From contig JBFGKE010000023.1 in assembly GCA_041576815.1 (NCBI GenBank), positions 1 to 55,946 of the forward strand: a DNA stretch of 55,946 nt, in the 5' to 3' direction. How positions within the stretch are numbered: position 1 is the stretch's first letter; every line of letters starts with the position of its first letter. The notes below the pieces were generated by a model. The model saw nothing but the letters and a program-made list of their open reading frames with translations. It did no database searches and was not told the DNA's origin. This stretch comes from SG8-38 sp041576815 (GTDB lineage Bacteria; Myxococcota_A; Polyangia; Polyangiales; Houyiibacteriaceae). The position numbers and the translations under genes are program-made. Below are positions 49,368 through 55,946 of this stretch, piece by piece.

Positions 49368-49874
49368 CTAGAATCTGTATCTCACCGAGAGGCTCGTTGG
49401 GCCTACCTGCACCGTGGTTCGGCGGAGCTCGTCTTCGAATCGGGCTTTGGTCCGCCGCGCCCTTCGCACTGCGCGGCCGGTGAAACCGGTCCCGATCACC
49501 CCGGTCACGAACAGAAGAGGCCCGGCGACTTGCATTGCCGTGGTGCCAGCGTCGTTGGGGCATTCGCCACCGCCGAAGCTCACACAGAAGTCGCGGCTCA
49601 ATCCTCTCCCGAGGAGCGCTGAACCCGCGACGATGGCGGCAACGGAAAGAGTGAGCCCGATCCCCGCTGCATACATCTGCCGCTCGGCCTCCTGAAGGCC
49701 GGCCTCGAGCTCTTGCTCCCGCGTGGGGGGCAGACCGTGCTCGAGGGGTGCGTCGCCGGCTTCGATCGAAAGCTCGTCCGTCGCTTCGCTCGAAGAGTCT
49801 TGAGCAACCAGCGGCGTCGGCGCGAGCAGCGCGACACACATCGCGAATGCCGTCCCGCTAGTCGTGGTCCGCAT
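49368..49874 (-). CDS. Small membrane protein with signal peptide
   Basis: This 168-residue protein starts with a signal peptide (TTTSGTAFAMCVALLAPTP, cleavage near LVAQ). An acidic linker (ATDELSIEAGDAPLEHGLP) is followed by two membrane helices, AAGIGLTLSVAAIVAGSALL and VAGPLLFVTGVIGTGFTGRA, separated by a loop with two Cys (DFCVSFGGGECP). It ends SLSVRYRF. The frame continues upstream to 49961, but the signal peptide sets the start at the ATG at 49874. Function unknown; similar short proteins with this layout are common in Myxococcota. Confidence 0.7.
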   Translation of the reverse strand: MRTTTSGTAFAMCVALLAPTPLVAQDSSSEATDELSIEAGDAPLEHGLPPTREQELEAGLQEAERQMYAAGIGLTLSVAAIVAGSALLGRGLSRDFCVSFGGGECPNDAGTTAMQVAGPLLFVTGVIGTGFTGRAVRRARRTKARFEDELRRTTVQVGPTSLSVRYRF

Positions 49875-49990
49875 GTACAGCGTAGAAAGCAAACCACGTG
49901 CCACGACCGAAGCGCGAAAAGCCCGCCGAAGACGGTCGCCGGGTGTGAACCGGACGCACACCGTGCGCCAGCGTCACGAACGGGAGCGGC

Positions 49991-52753
49991 CTAAATGAGC
50001 CTGCCGGTCGCCGTCCCGCTGCCCCGCACTTCCTCGGGCGTCCCCTCTGCAACCACCCTGCCGCCTTCTGGGCCCGAGCCTGGGCCGAGGTCGATGATGT
50101 GGTCGGCGTTGCGAATGACGTCGAGCTGGTGCTCGACGGCGATCACGGTGTGACCCTCCCCGACGAGCTTGTGAAGAATCGCGATGAGCTGCTCGACGTC
50201 GACGAAGTGAAGACCGCGCGTTGGCTCGTCGAACACGTAGAGCGTCGGTTTGCGCGCCGGCTGCGCGAGGTCCCGAGCAAGCTTGATCCGTTGGGCTTCG
50301 CCGCCGCTGAGCGTCGTCGACCTTCGCCCGAGCTCGAGATAGCCGAGCCCGACCCGGCGAAGTGCATCGAGGCGACCACGAATCGCGGGAACCGCCTCGA
50401 ACAGCGAATGAGCCTCCTCGACCGAGAGGCGCAAAGTCTCGGCAATGCTCAGGCCCCGGTATCGAATCTGCAGGGTTTCGTCGTTGTATCGAGCGCCGCC
50501 GCACACCTCGCATTCGACCTCGGCGTCGGGAAGAAGCTGCATGGGGATGCGCTGCACGCCTTCGCCTTTGCAGGCTTCGCAGCGCCCGCCTTTGACGTTG
50601 GAGCTGAAGCGGCTCGCGCGATAGCCGCGCGCGCGCGCCTCGGGAAGCCCGGCGAAGAGCTCCCGAAGCGGCCCCATCACGCCGAGGTATGTGGCTGGGT
50701 TCGAGCGCGCGCTTCGGCCAATGGGCGCGGAATCGACGAACGAGACGCGGGAGACGCCTCCGACGCCGTTGGCAGAAACGCCCTCCGGAACGTCGCCTTT
50801 CAAACCGAGCCGCAGGCGAACGGCCGGCAGGAGCGCGTCGACGACGAGCGAGCTTTTGCCGCTCCCGCTCACCCCGGTGACGCAGCAGAGCGTCCTCAAC
50901 GGGAATCTCACGTCGACGTCGCGCAGGTTGTGAAGCGCGCCGACTTGAAGCCGAAGCGCGCCGCTCCCAGACCGTCGCTGATCGTGCGCCTCGATCCGAC
51001 GGCGTCCCGAAAGATACGCGCCGGTCGACGAAACGTCACTTTCCGATATCGCCGTGACGCTGCCCTCCGCAACCACGTGTCCGCCCTGCTCCCCCGCACC
51101 CGGTCCGAGCTCGACCATGTGGTCGGCCGCGCGCATCGTGAGCTCGTCGTGCTCCACCACGACCACCGTGTTGCCGAGGTCACGGAGCTGAGTGAGCGTC
51201 GAGAGCAGTCGAGCCGTGTCCGCGGGGTGAAGCCCCGACGTCGGCTCGTCGAGCACGTAGAGAACCCCGGTGAGCCTGGCGCCGAGCTGCGTCGCCAGGT
51301 GTACGCGCTGCGCCTCGCCCGAGGAGAGGGTGGCCGCGGCCCGGTCGAGGCTGAGGTATCCGAGCCCCACTTGCTCGAGAAACGCGAGGCGGTCGTCGAT
51401 CGACTGGAGGAGGGGACGCACCGCTGTTTCGTGCGACGCTGGCGCCCGAAACGTCGCGAGCCACGCTCTGGTGCCCCCGACGTCGCGCGCGCTCACATCC
51501 CCGATCGAAAGCCCGTCGATTCGAACGGCGCGGGCGTTCGGATTGAGACGCGTCCCCTCGCAATCCGGGCACCTCTCGACCCGTGCAAACTCGCCGAGCT
51601 CCTCGTCCAAGAGCTCGAGCACGCGCTCTTCGTCGCCGCTCTCCGCGAGCTTCCGCCGCGCATACTCGTGCGCGCGCCGCTCGAGCCCCGACAAGATCCC
51701 CTCGAAGCCGGTTCCACCCTGGAGGGCCAACCGTTTTTGCTTCTTCGAGAGCTCCTCGAACGGAACGTCGAGGTCGACGCCGGCCGCGCCGATCTTCTCG
51801 AGCATCGATCGGTAGTACGCCAGGTTCGGCTTTCCCCAGGCCGTGACCGCCCCTCTTCGTAAGGAGAGACTGGGATCGGCGATCGCGAGGTCCTCGCTGA
51901 ACTTTCGCGTTCGCCCGAGCCCGTCACACGTCGGACACGCCCCGAGGTGCGTGTTGAACGAAAAGAGCTGTGGCTTCAGGGCCGGAATCGACGCATGGCC
52001 GTCAAAGCAGGCGTAGCTCTGCGAAAAGCGTAGCCGCGATCCATCTTCTTCGCGAAGCTCGACGAAGCCATCGCTCAACCGATACGCGAGCTCGACGGCC
52101 TCCGCGAGGCGTGCTTCGATCCCCTCTCGCACGGAGAGTCGGTCGATCACGACATCGAGCGTCGCGCCCGCTGGAGGCGTGGCGACATCGTCGAGCTCCA
52201 TCGACGCATCGTCTATCCGCAATCGAACGAAACCTTGCCGCCGGAGATCCTCGACGAGCCCCGTTGGTATCTTCATCCCGGCGCGGACGACGGGCGCAAG
52301 CACCGAAAAACGCGTGCCGGGCCGTTGCCGGAGTGCCTCACGGACGACCTCCGCGACGGGGTGCGCGCGCAGACGCTCACCGCACACCGGGCAGTGGACG
52401 TCCCCAACCGTCGCGTACAACACGCGAAGGTAGTCGTTGATCTCGGTCAGCGTCCCGACCGTCGACCGCGGGCTTCGCGACGGACCGCGCTCGCGAACCG
52501 CGATTGCGGGGCAAAGGCCCTCGATGACGTCGACGTCCGGGCGGCGAAGCTTGGTGAGAACACGCCTGGCATGCCCGCTGAGCGACTCGACGTAGCGCCG
52601 CTGTCCCTCGGCATAGAGCGTGTCGAATACCAAGCTCGACTTCCCGCTGCCGCTCGGCCCGGTGACCACGGTGAGCTGCCCTCGCGGCAAGCTCACTGTC
52701 AGATTCTTCAAGTTGTGCTCTCGGGCGCCTCGGATGACGATGTCCGCGTTCAT
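49991..52753 (-). CDS. uvrA: UvrA-family ABC ATPase (excinuclease subunit A or paralog)
   Basis: This 920-residue protein has two ABC ATPase modules. Walker A motifs are TGPSGSGKSS at residues 31-40 and GVSGSGKSS in the second module. The UvrB-binding region is present (PVVRAGMKIPTGLVEDLRRQ), which argues against the shorter UvrA2 class. The first ABC signature reads LSSGEAQRV instead of LSGGEAQRI; the second is canonical (LSGGEAQRI). In the first zinc module the family CxxC reads ACFDGH, losing one Cys, while CPTC and the C-terminal CEAC/CEVC module are intact. The start is the ATG at 52753, overlapping the pdxA stop (ATGA). It may be a UvrA paralog rather than the housekeeping enzyme. Confidence 0.9.
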   Translation of the reverse strand: MNADIVIRGAREHNLKNLTVSLPRGQLTVVTGPSGSGKSSLVFDTLYAEGQRRYVESLSGHARRVLTKLRRPDVDVIEGLCPAIAVRERGPSRSPRSTVGTLTEINDYLRVLYATVGDVHCPVCGERLRAHPVAEVVREALRQRPGTRFSVLAPVVRAGMKIPTGLVEDLRRQGFVRLRIDDASMELDDVATPPAGATLDVVIDRLSVREGIEARLAEAVELAYRLSDGFVELREEDGSRLRFSQSYACFDGHASIPALKPQLFSFNTHLGACPTCDGLGRTRKFSEDLAIADPSLSLRRGAVTAWGKPNLAYYRSMLEKIGAAGVDLDVPFEELSKKQKRLALQGGTGFEGILSGLERRAHEYARRKLAESGDEERVLELLDEELGEFARVERCPDCEGTRLNPNARAVRIDGLSIGDVSARDVGGTRAWLATFRAPASHETAVRPLLQSIDDRLAFLEQVGLGYLSLDRAAATLSSGEAQRVHLATQLGARLTGVLYVLDEPTSGLHPADTARLLSTLTQLRDLGNTVVVVEHDELTMRAADHMVELGPGAGEQGGHVVAEGSVTAISESDVSSTGAYLSGRRRIEAHDQRRSGSGALRLQVGALHNLRDVDVRFPLRTLCCVTGVSGSGKSSLVVDALLPAVRLRLGLKGDVPEGVSANGVGGVSRVSFVDSAPIGRSARSNPATYLGVMGPLRELFAGLPEARARGYRASRFSSNVKGGRCEACKGEGVQRIPMQLLPDAEVECEVCGGARYNDETLQIRYRGLSIAETLRLSVEEAHSLFEAVPAIRGRLDALRRVGLGYLELGRRSTTLSGGEAQRIKLARDLAQPARKPTLYVFDEPTRGLHFVDVEQLIAILHKLVGEGHTVIAVEHQLDVIRNADHIIDLGPGSGPEGGRVVAEGTPEEVRGSGTATGRLI

Positions 52754-53766
52754 TCCTGCATCCCGCCGGTGAGGCGCTGGGCTGCACGAATCGCTGCGAT
52801 CATTCCGCTTTCGGAGGCTTTGCCATTTGCCGCAGCGTCGTAGGCCACCCCGTGGTCCACGCTGGTGCGCACGAAGGGGAGGCCCCAAGTCACGTTGACC
52901 GCCTCGCCCCAGTCCAGGAGCTTCGATGGAATGGTGGCTTGGTCGTGGAACATCGCGATCACCCCGTGCACGCGACCGTCCGCCGCGTAGCGAAACGCGG
53001 CTTCCGCGGGCGTGGGGCCGACGAGCTCGACTTCTCCGGTGGAATACGGCGGCTCGTCGCGCATCGCATCGAGGGTCGGCGCAATGATGGTTTCTTCCTC
53101 GGTACCGAGGAGACCACCTTCGCCCGCGTGCGGGTTGAGCCCCGTGACTTCGATTCGAAGCCGGGACGCTTCGGGCTGCCAGCGACGCAGCGCGTCGGTG
53201 AGATGGTGGACGGTCCGTTGGATGTGCTCGCGGGTGACCGTCGCGGGCACTCGTTTGATCGGCCAGTGGGTCGCGACGAGCGCGACCTTCAGTCGGGGTC
53301 CGAGAAACATCATGGTCACGTTCTCGACGTTGACACCCGCGCGGCGCGCGAGGTGCTCGGTCTGACCGCGAAACGACACACCGGTGAGACTCACGGCCTC
53401 TTTGCTGATGGGGCCGGTCACGACCGCGCGCGCCCTTTTTTCAATGGCTGCGTCACAGGCGTGCTCGAGCGCCACGCGTTGAACACCGCCGCCGTCGATC
53501 GTGGGCGCCCGCGCCTGGATCATCGTCAGGGGCCATTCGGCGACGTGCACGAGTCCGACCTCACCGGCCTTCAACTCGCCTGCCTGCGAGGTCTCCACCC
53601 TTCGAACCGCATCGAAGTCGTAGCGGCCGAGCGCATGCTCCATCCATTCGGCATCGCCGTACACGAGCGCACGGTCATTGCCCAGGCCCCGCGCAAGCGC
53701 TGCCGCGGTGACGATCGGACCGACCCCTGCGGGATCGCCGGTCGAAATCGCCAAGGGCGATCGCAT
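52750..53766 (-). CDS. pdxA: 4-hydroxythreonine-4-phosphate dehydrogenase
   Basis: This 338-residue enzyme oxidises 4-phosphohydroxy-L-threonine in pyridoxal 5'-phosphate biosynthesis. The opening ISTGDPAGVGP, the TGPISKEA motif, and the three metal-binding His regions TEHLARR, LNPHAGEGGLLG and AMFHDQATIPSK are all present. The C-terminal SVDHGVAYDAAANG block also fits. The start is the ATG at 53766, sharing one base with the stop of the regulator upstream (TGATG); its own stop overlaps the uvrA start. pdxJ is not in the window. Confidence 0.96.
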   Translation of the reverse strand: MRSPLAISTGDPAGVGPIVTAAALARGLGNDRALVYGDAEWMEHALGRYDFDAVRRVETSQAGELKAGEVGLVHVAEWPLTMIQARAPTIDGGGVQRVALEHACDAAIEKRARAVVTGPISKEAVSLTGVSFRGQTEHLARRAGVNVENVTMMFLGPRLKVALVATHWPIKRVPATVTREHIQRTVHHLTDALRRWQPEASRLRIEVTGLNPHAGEGGLLGTEEETIIAPTLDAMRDEPPYSTGEVELVGPTPAEAAFRYAADGRVHGVIAMFHDQATIPSKLLDWGEAVNVTWGLPFVRTSVDHGVAYDAAANGKASESGMIAAIRAAQRLTGGMQE

Positions 53767-54443
53767 CAGGGCTCCTTCATCTTGTAGCCGACCCCGCGAA
53801 CCGTCTCGAGATTGTTGACGGAGTGACCGAGCTTCATGCGAAGGCGTCGTACGTGGATGTCGACGGTCCGACTGCTGCCGTAGTAGTCGACGCCCCACAC
53901 TCGCTCGAGGAGCTGACGTCGCGAAAAGACGCGGCCCCGGTTCTGGCAGAGGAAGCTCAAAAGCGCGAACTCCTGGTGGGTGAGTTGCCGAGGCCGGCCG
54001 TCGATCGTGACTTCGTGCGCCGCCAAGTCGATGCAGAGCGGCCCCATCTTGATCCGCTCCTGTTGCGCGAACTCGCTTCGGCTCCACTCGACGCGTCGGA
54101 TCCGCATGTAGAGCTCGGCTGGGAGGTAAGGCATCAGCGCGAAGTCGTCGAACCCATCCCCGACGTCGAGGCGGGAAAGCGCATTGACGGTGACTCCGAT
54201 GATCACCGGGACCTCCTGCAGCGGCTGAGCCGATCGGACCCGCACCAGCGCCGCGCGTCCGGCGTCGGCCTCGTCCTCCGCTTCGATCAGAACGGCGGCT
54301 GGCGGGCTCTTGACCAGCTCTTCGGTGTCGAGCCGATCCCAGAGCGTCGCGGTCTGGACCTCGCAGCCGAGATCGTGGAGGCAAGCCACCGCGCTGCCCT
54401 CTCGATCCTCAATGCCCTCTCGGCCGATCACGAGAATCCACAC
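53766..54443 (-). CDS. OmpR-family transcription regulator with a degenerate receiver domain
   Basis: This 225-residue protein ends in a winged-helix DNA-binding domain of OmpR/PhoB type (QLTHQEFALLSFLCQNRGRV, SRRQLLERVWGVDYYGSSRT, VDIHVRRLRMKLG, ETVRGVGYKMKEP). The N-terminal domain has the receiver shape, but the key residues are missing: WILVIGREG lacks the acidic pair, the phosphoacceptor position reads LIEAED, and the K-P motif reads LMPY, with Met for the Lys. It should therefore not be activated by standard phosphorylation. The start is a GTG at 54443. It is translationally coupled to pdxA and divergent from the GAF protein. Confidence 0.88.
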   Translation of the reverse strand: MWILVIGREGIEDREGSAVACLHDLGCEVQTATLWDRLDTEELVKSPPAAVLIEAEDEADAGRAALVRVRSAQPLQEVPVIIGVTVNALSRLDVGDGFDDFALMPYLPAELYMRIRRVEWSRSEFAQQERIKMGPLCIDLAAHEVTIDGRPRQLTHQEFALLSFLCQNRGRVFSRRQLLERVWGVDYYGSSRTVDIHVRRLRMKLGHSVNNLETVRGVGYKMKEP

Positions 54444-54511
54444 GGCGAGGTTCCTACACCGACGACCCGAGCAGTGCCACCCGGGGATGCGACTTCGCCG
54501 CGGATCCCGGG

Positions 54512-54517
54512 TATGAT
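54512..54517 (+). promoter_or_regulatory. Candidate -10 box upstream of the GAF-domain gene
   Basis: TATGAT lies 25 nt upstream of the GTG start at 54543, at a distance that allows a short leader. No good -35 is seen 17-18 nt upstream (TGCGAC). Confidence 0.3.
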
Positions 54518-54542
54518 GAGCGGGCGGATCGCGCGGGACTAG

Positions 54543-55853
54543 GTGGCTACGAAGTATTGGAAAGTCGAAATCAGTCGGCTCGGCGCGTCGGAACCGTTGT
54601 TCCTCGGAACCGTCGAAGCACCGACCTGGCCGGCGGCTCTTGCGTCGGGCCGTCGTGAGATTGGCGAGCAGGGCGGTGTTCCTCCAGGGTCGAGCTGCAA
54701 CGTCAACCCGAACGGCACGGTGACGATTCAGGACGCCCGCGGCCGGATGCGCTATCAGCTCGTTCCTGCGCGCGAGCCCTCTCCGCCCCCGGGCGCGAAA
54801 AGGCCGCTTCCGGACGAGCCCAAGACGACCGCAGCACCATCCGAGCCGCGCACCGCGCCCCGCAAGCTCGAAGCGGCCCCGAACAAACCGCCCAAGCCAG
54901 CCAGCGTGCCTGCACCGAACCGTCCGTACAGCGCGCCGCAACTGAGCAGCCCCCCGCCGGCGACGGTCGAGAACAAGATGGTATTGGTGGCTTCGCGCGA
55001 AGAGAGCCCCACCAGCTCGAGCCCGCTTCATTTTCGCGAGCGTATGTTCGCGGTGCCGGTGCCGATACAACCTGGCACCGCAGAGCAGCTCGCCACCCGG
55101 CTCCTTCGCCGCGTACAGGACGAGCTCAGCGGCGAACGCGGCGCCAAGTTCATCCGAATCGAGCTCTACGATCACATTTGGACCGAGGCGCCCGACCACG
55201 CACCCGTCGCGCGCGTCGAGTGGAAGGACTGGAACGAGAGCATCGAGATCGAGTTCCCACTCGAAGAAGAAACGCGGCTATCGGAAGCGCCCAGGGTCAG
55301 CAGCGTCCCACCGCCTCCCACCGAGGACCGTTTGGCGGCCGCCTTCGAAGCCTGTCACGACCTCTTGTTTTTGAAAAACCGGGCCGAGGCACTCGAGTTC
55401 GCCGTGCATCTGATCGAGGAGCTGGTTCCCGCGCAAGCGACCGCCGCCTTCTTGCTCGACATCAACACCGACGAGTTCCGCGTCGTGGCCGCGCGCGGAG
55501 CGGGCGCACGACAACGCGTCGGTCAGGCGCTCCCGTCCTCATCGGGCTTGCTCGATGCCGCGAGCCGTCTCGCCGAGCACACGGTGCTCGTGCTTGCAGA
55601 TGCCGCAGCCGACCCCCGGTACGACGAAGACATCGACGGCATTCCCGGTCTAGACGTTCGGGCCCTGCTCTATCGCCCATTGATTCACCGAGGCCGGCTC
55701 TTCGGCATTCTCCAATTGGCCAACGGCATCTCGGGGAGGATGTTCACCGAAGCCGACTGCGAGGTCGTCGACTACATCACGCAGCAGCTCAGCACCTTCG
55801 TAGCCCAAGGCGCCTCCACACCGAAAACCGAAGCCCTCCAAAAGAACACCTAA
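54543..55853 (+). CDS. GAF-domain protein with a proline-rich linker
   Basis: This 436-residue protein starts at a GTG with no signal peptide. Residues 1-75 form a small beta-rich unit (ATKYWKVEISRLGASEPLFL, then CNVNPNGTVTIQDARGRMRY). Residues about 78-145 are a Pro/Ala-rich linker. A middle region (RIELYDHIWTEAPDHAPVAR) precedes a GAF domain at about 265-425 (LLFLKNRAEALEFAVHLIEE, ATAAFLLDINTDEFRVVAAR, ALLYRPLIHRGRLFGILQLA, FTEADCEVVDYITQQLSTF). GAF domains bind small ligands or mediate dimerisation. No kinase or cyclase domain follows. It is divergent from the pseudo-receiver regulator, so the two may belong to one regulatory unit. Confidence 0.87.
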   Translation: MATKYWKVEISRLGASEPLFLGTVEAPTWPAALASGRREIGEQGGVPPGSSCNVNPNGTVTIQDARGRMRYQLVPAREPSPPPGAKRPLPDEPKTTAAPSEPRTAPRKLEAAPNKPPKPASVPAPNRPYSAPQLSSPPPATVENKMVLVASREESPTSSSPLHFRERMFAVPVPIQPGTAEQLATRLLRRVQDELSGERGAKFIRIELYDHIWTEAPDHAPVARVEWKDWNESIEIEFPLEEETRLSEAPRVSSVPPPPTEDRLAAAFEACHDLLFLKNRAEALEFAVHLIEELVPAQATAAFLLDINTDEFRVVAARGAGARQRVGQALPSSSGLLDAASRLAEHTVLVLADAAADPRYDEDIDGIPGLDVRALLYRPLIHRGRLFGILQLANGISGRMFTEADCEVVDYITQQLSTFVAQGASTPKTEALQKNT

Positions 55854-55854
55854 G

Positions 55855-55944
55855 GCCGGCGCGAAAAAAATCGCGATACGGGGCTGCATCGGACGGGTCG
55901 GCTTGCAAAGGTGGCCGGAACGACTGGAGAGGTTTGGCCACGCA
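55855..55944 (+). repeat. Dispersed 90-bp structured repeat, copy 2
   Basis: The stretch starts 1 nt after the GAF gene stop codon and is closely similar to 9964-10052. The inverted repeat GTGGCC...GGCCAC and the core TTGCAAAGGTGGCCGGA are retained. It may continue past the window edge. Confidence 0.75.
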
Positions 55945-55946
55945 AG

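Overview
The window is a GC-rich chromosomal segment from a bacterium that looks like a member of the Myxococcota. That placement rests on gene content: an MglA-type Ras-like GTPase, a very large cluster of tetratricopeptide (TPR) envelope proteins resembling the Glt/Nfs gliding and sporulation machinery, an FHA protein ending in an AgmX/TonB-type domain, paired outer-membrane beta-barrels, and many lipoproteins. I cannot assign a genus. I see no rRNA, tRNA, CRISPR array, phage gene or insertion sequence.

Layout. Positions 1-9,952: the cut N-terminus of an ECF-like sigma factor, the NAD(P)HX repair enzyme, an acyl-CoA thioesterase, PrkA-type serine kinase with two small lipoproteins upstream, an RluA-family pseudouridine synthase, ribosomal protein L28, a large secreted protein with repeated carboxypeptidase-regulatory-like domains, and a DUF547 protein. 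Positions 9,953-18,339: two short repeats, a metallo-beta-lactamase-fold hydrolase coupled to an MglA-like GTPase, then recG, greA, carB and tsaE, all on the minus strand.

Positions 18,387-38,362 hold the most striking part, a nearly continuous 20-kb minus-strand block of seven genes. In transcription order they are a GltC-like periplasmic TPR protein, a GltD/AgmU-like 1203-residue TPR protein, a GltE/AglT-like TPR lipoprotein, a small secreted protein, an FHA-transmembrane-TonB-C protein (GltG-like), another TPR envelope protein, and a 3350-residue cytoplasmic TPR protein (GltI/AgmK-like). A good sigma-70-type promoter lies upstream of the first gene and a weaker candidate precedes the last two. 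About 5 kb away, at 43,707-45,517, are two overlapping genes for outer-membrane beta-barrels of the kind that belong to such complexes, with their own strong promoter. Together with the MglA-like GTPase these genes could span cytoplasm, inner membrane, periplasm and outer membrane. No AglRQS-type motor, GltF, GltH, GltK or zinc-ribbon GltJ was found in the window. Gliding, spore-coat export or another envelope function remain open.

Positions 38,675-43,537: a Cys-rich lipoprotein overlapping a YraN-family gene, hexanucleotide tandem repeats, two SRPBCC proteins, a HAMP membrane protein, a HEAT-repeat protein and ftsY. Positions 45,546-55,853: a HEAT-repeat protein, a Cache-like/HAMP sensor without catalytic output, a degenerate ATP-grasp protein, a small membrane protein, then a tightly coupled minus-strand set (OmpR-like regulator with a degenerate receiver, pdxA, a UvrA-family ATPase) divergent from a GAF-domain protein. 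A roughly 90-bp element at 9,964-10,052 recurs at the right edge of the window, and a GGGGAC-N-GTCCCC palindrome occurs three times after gene ends.
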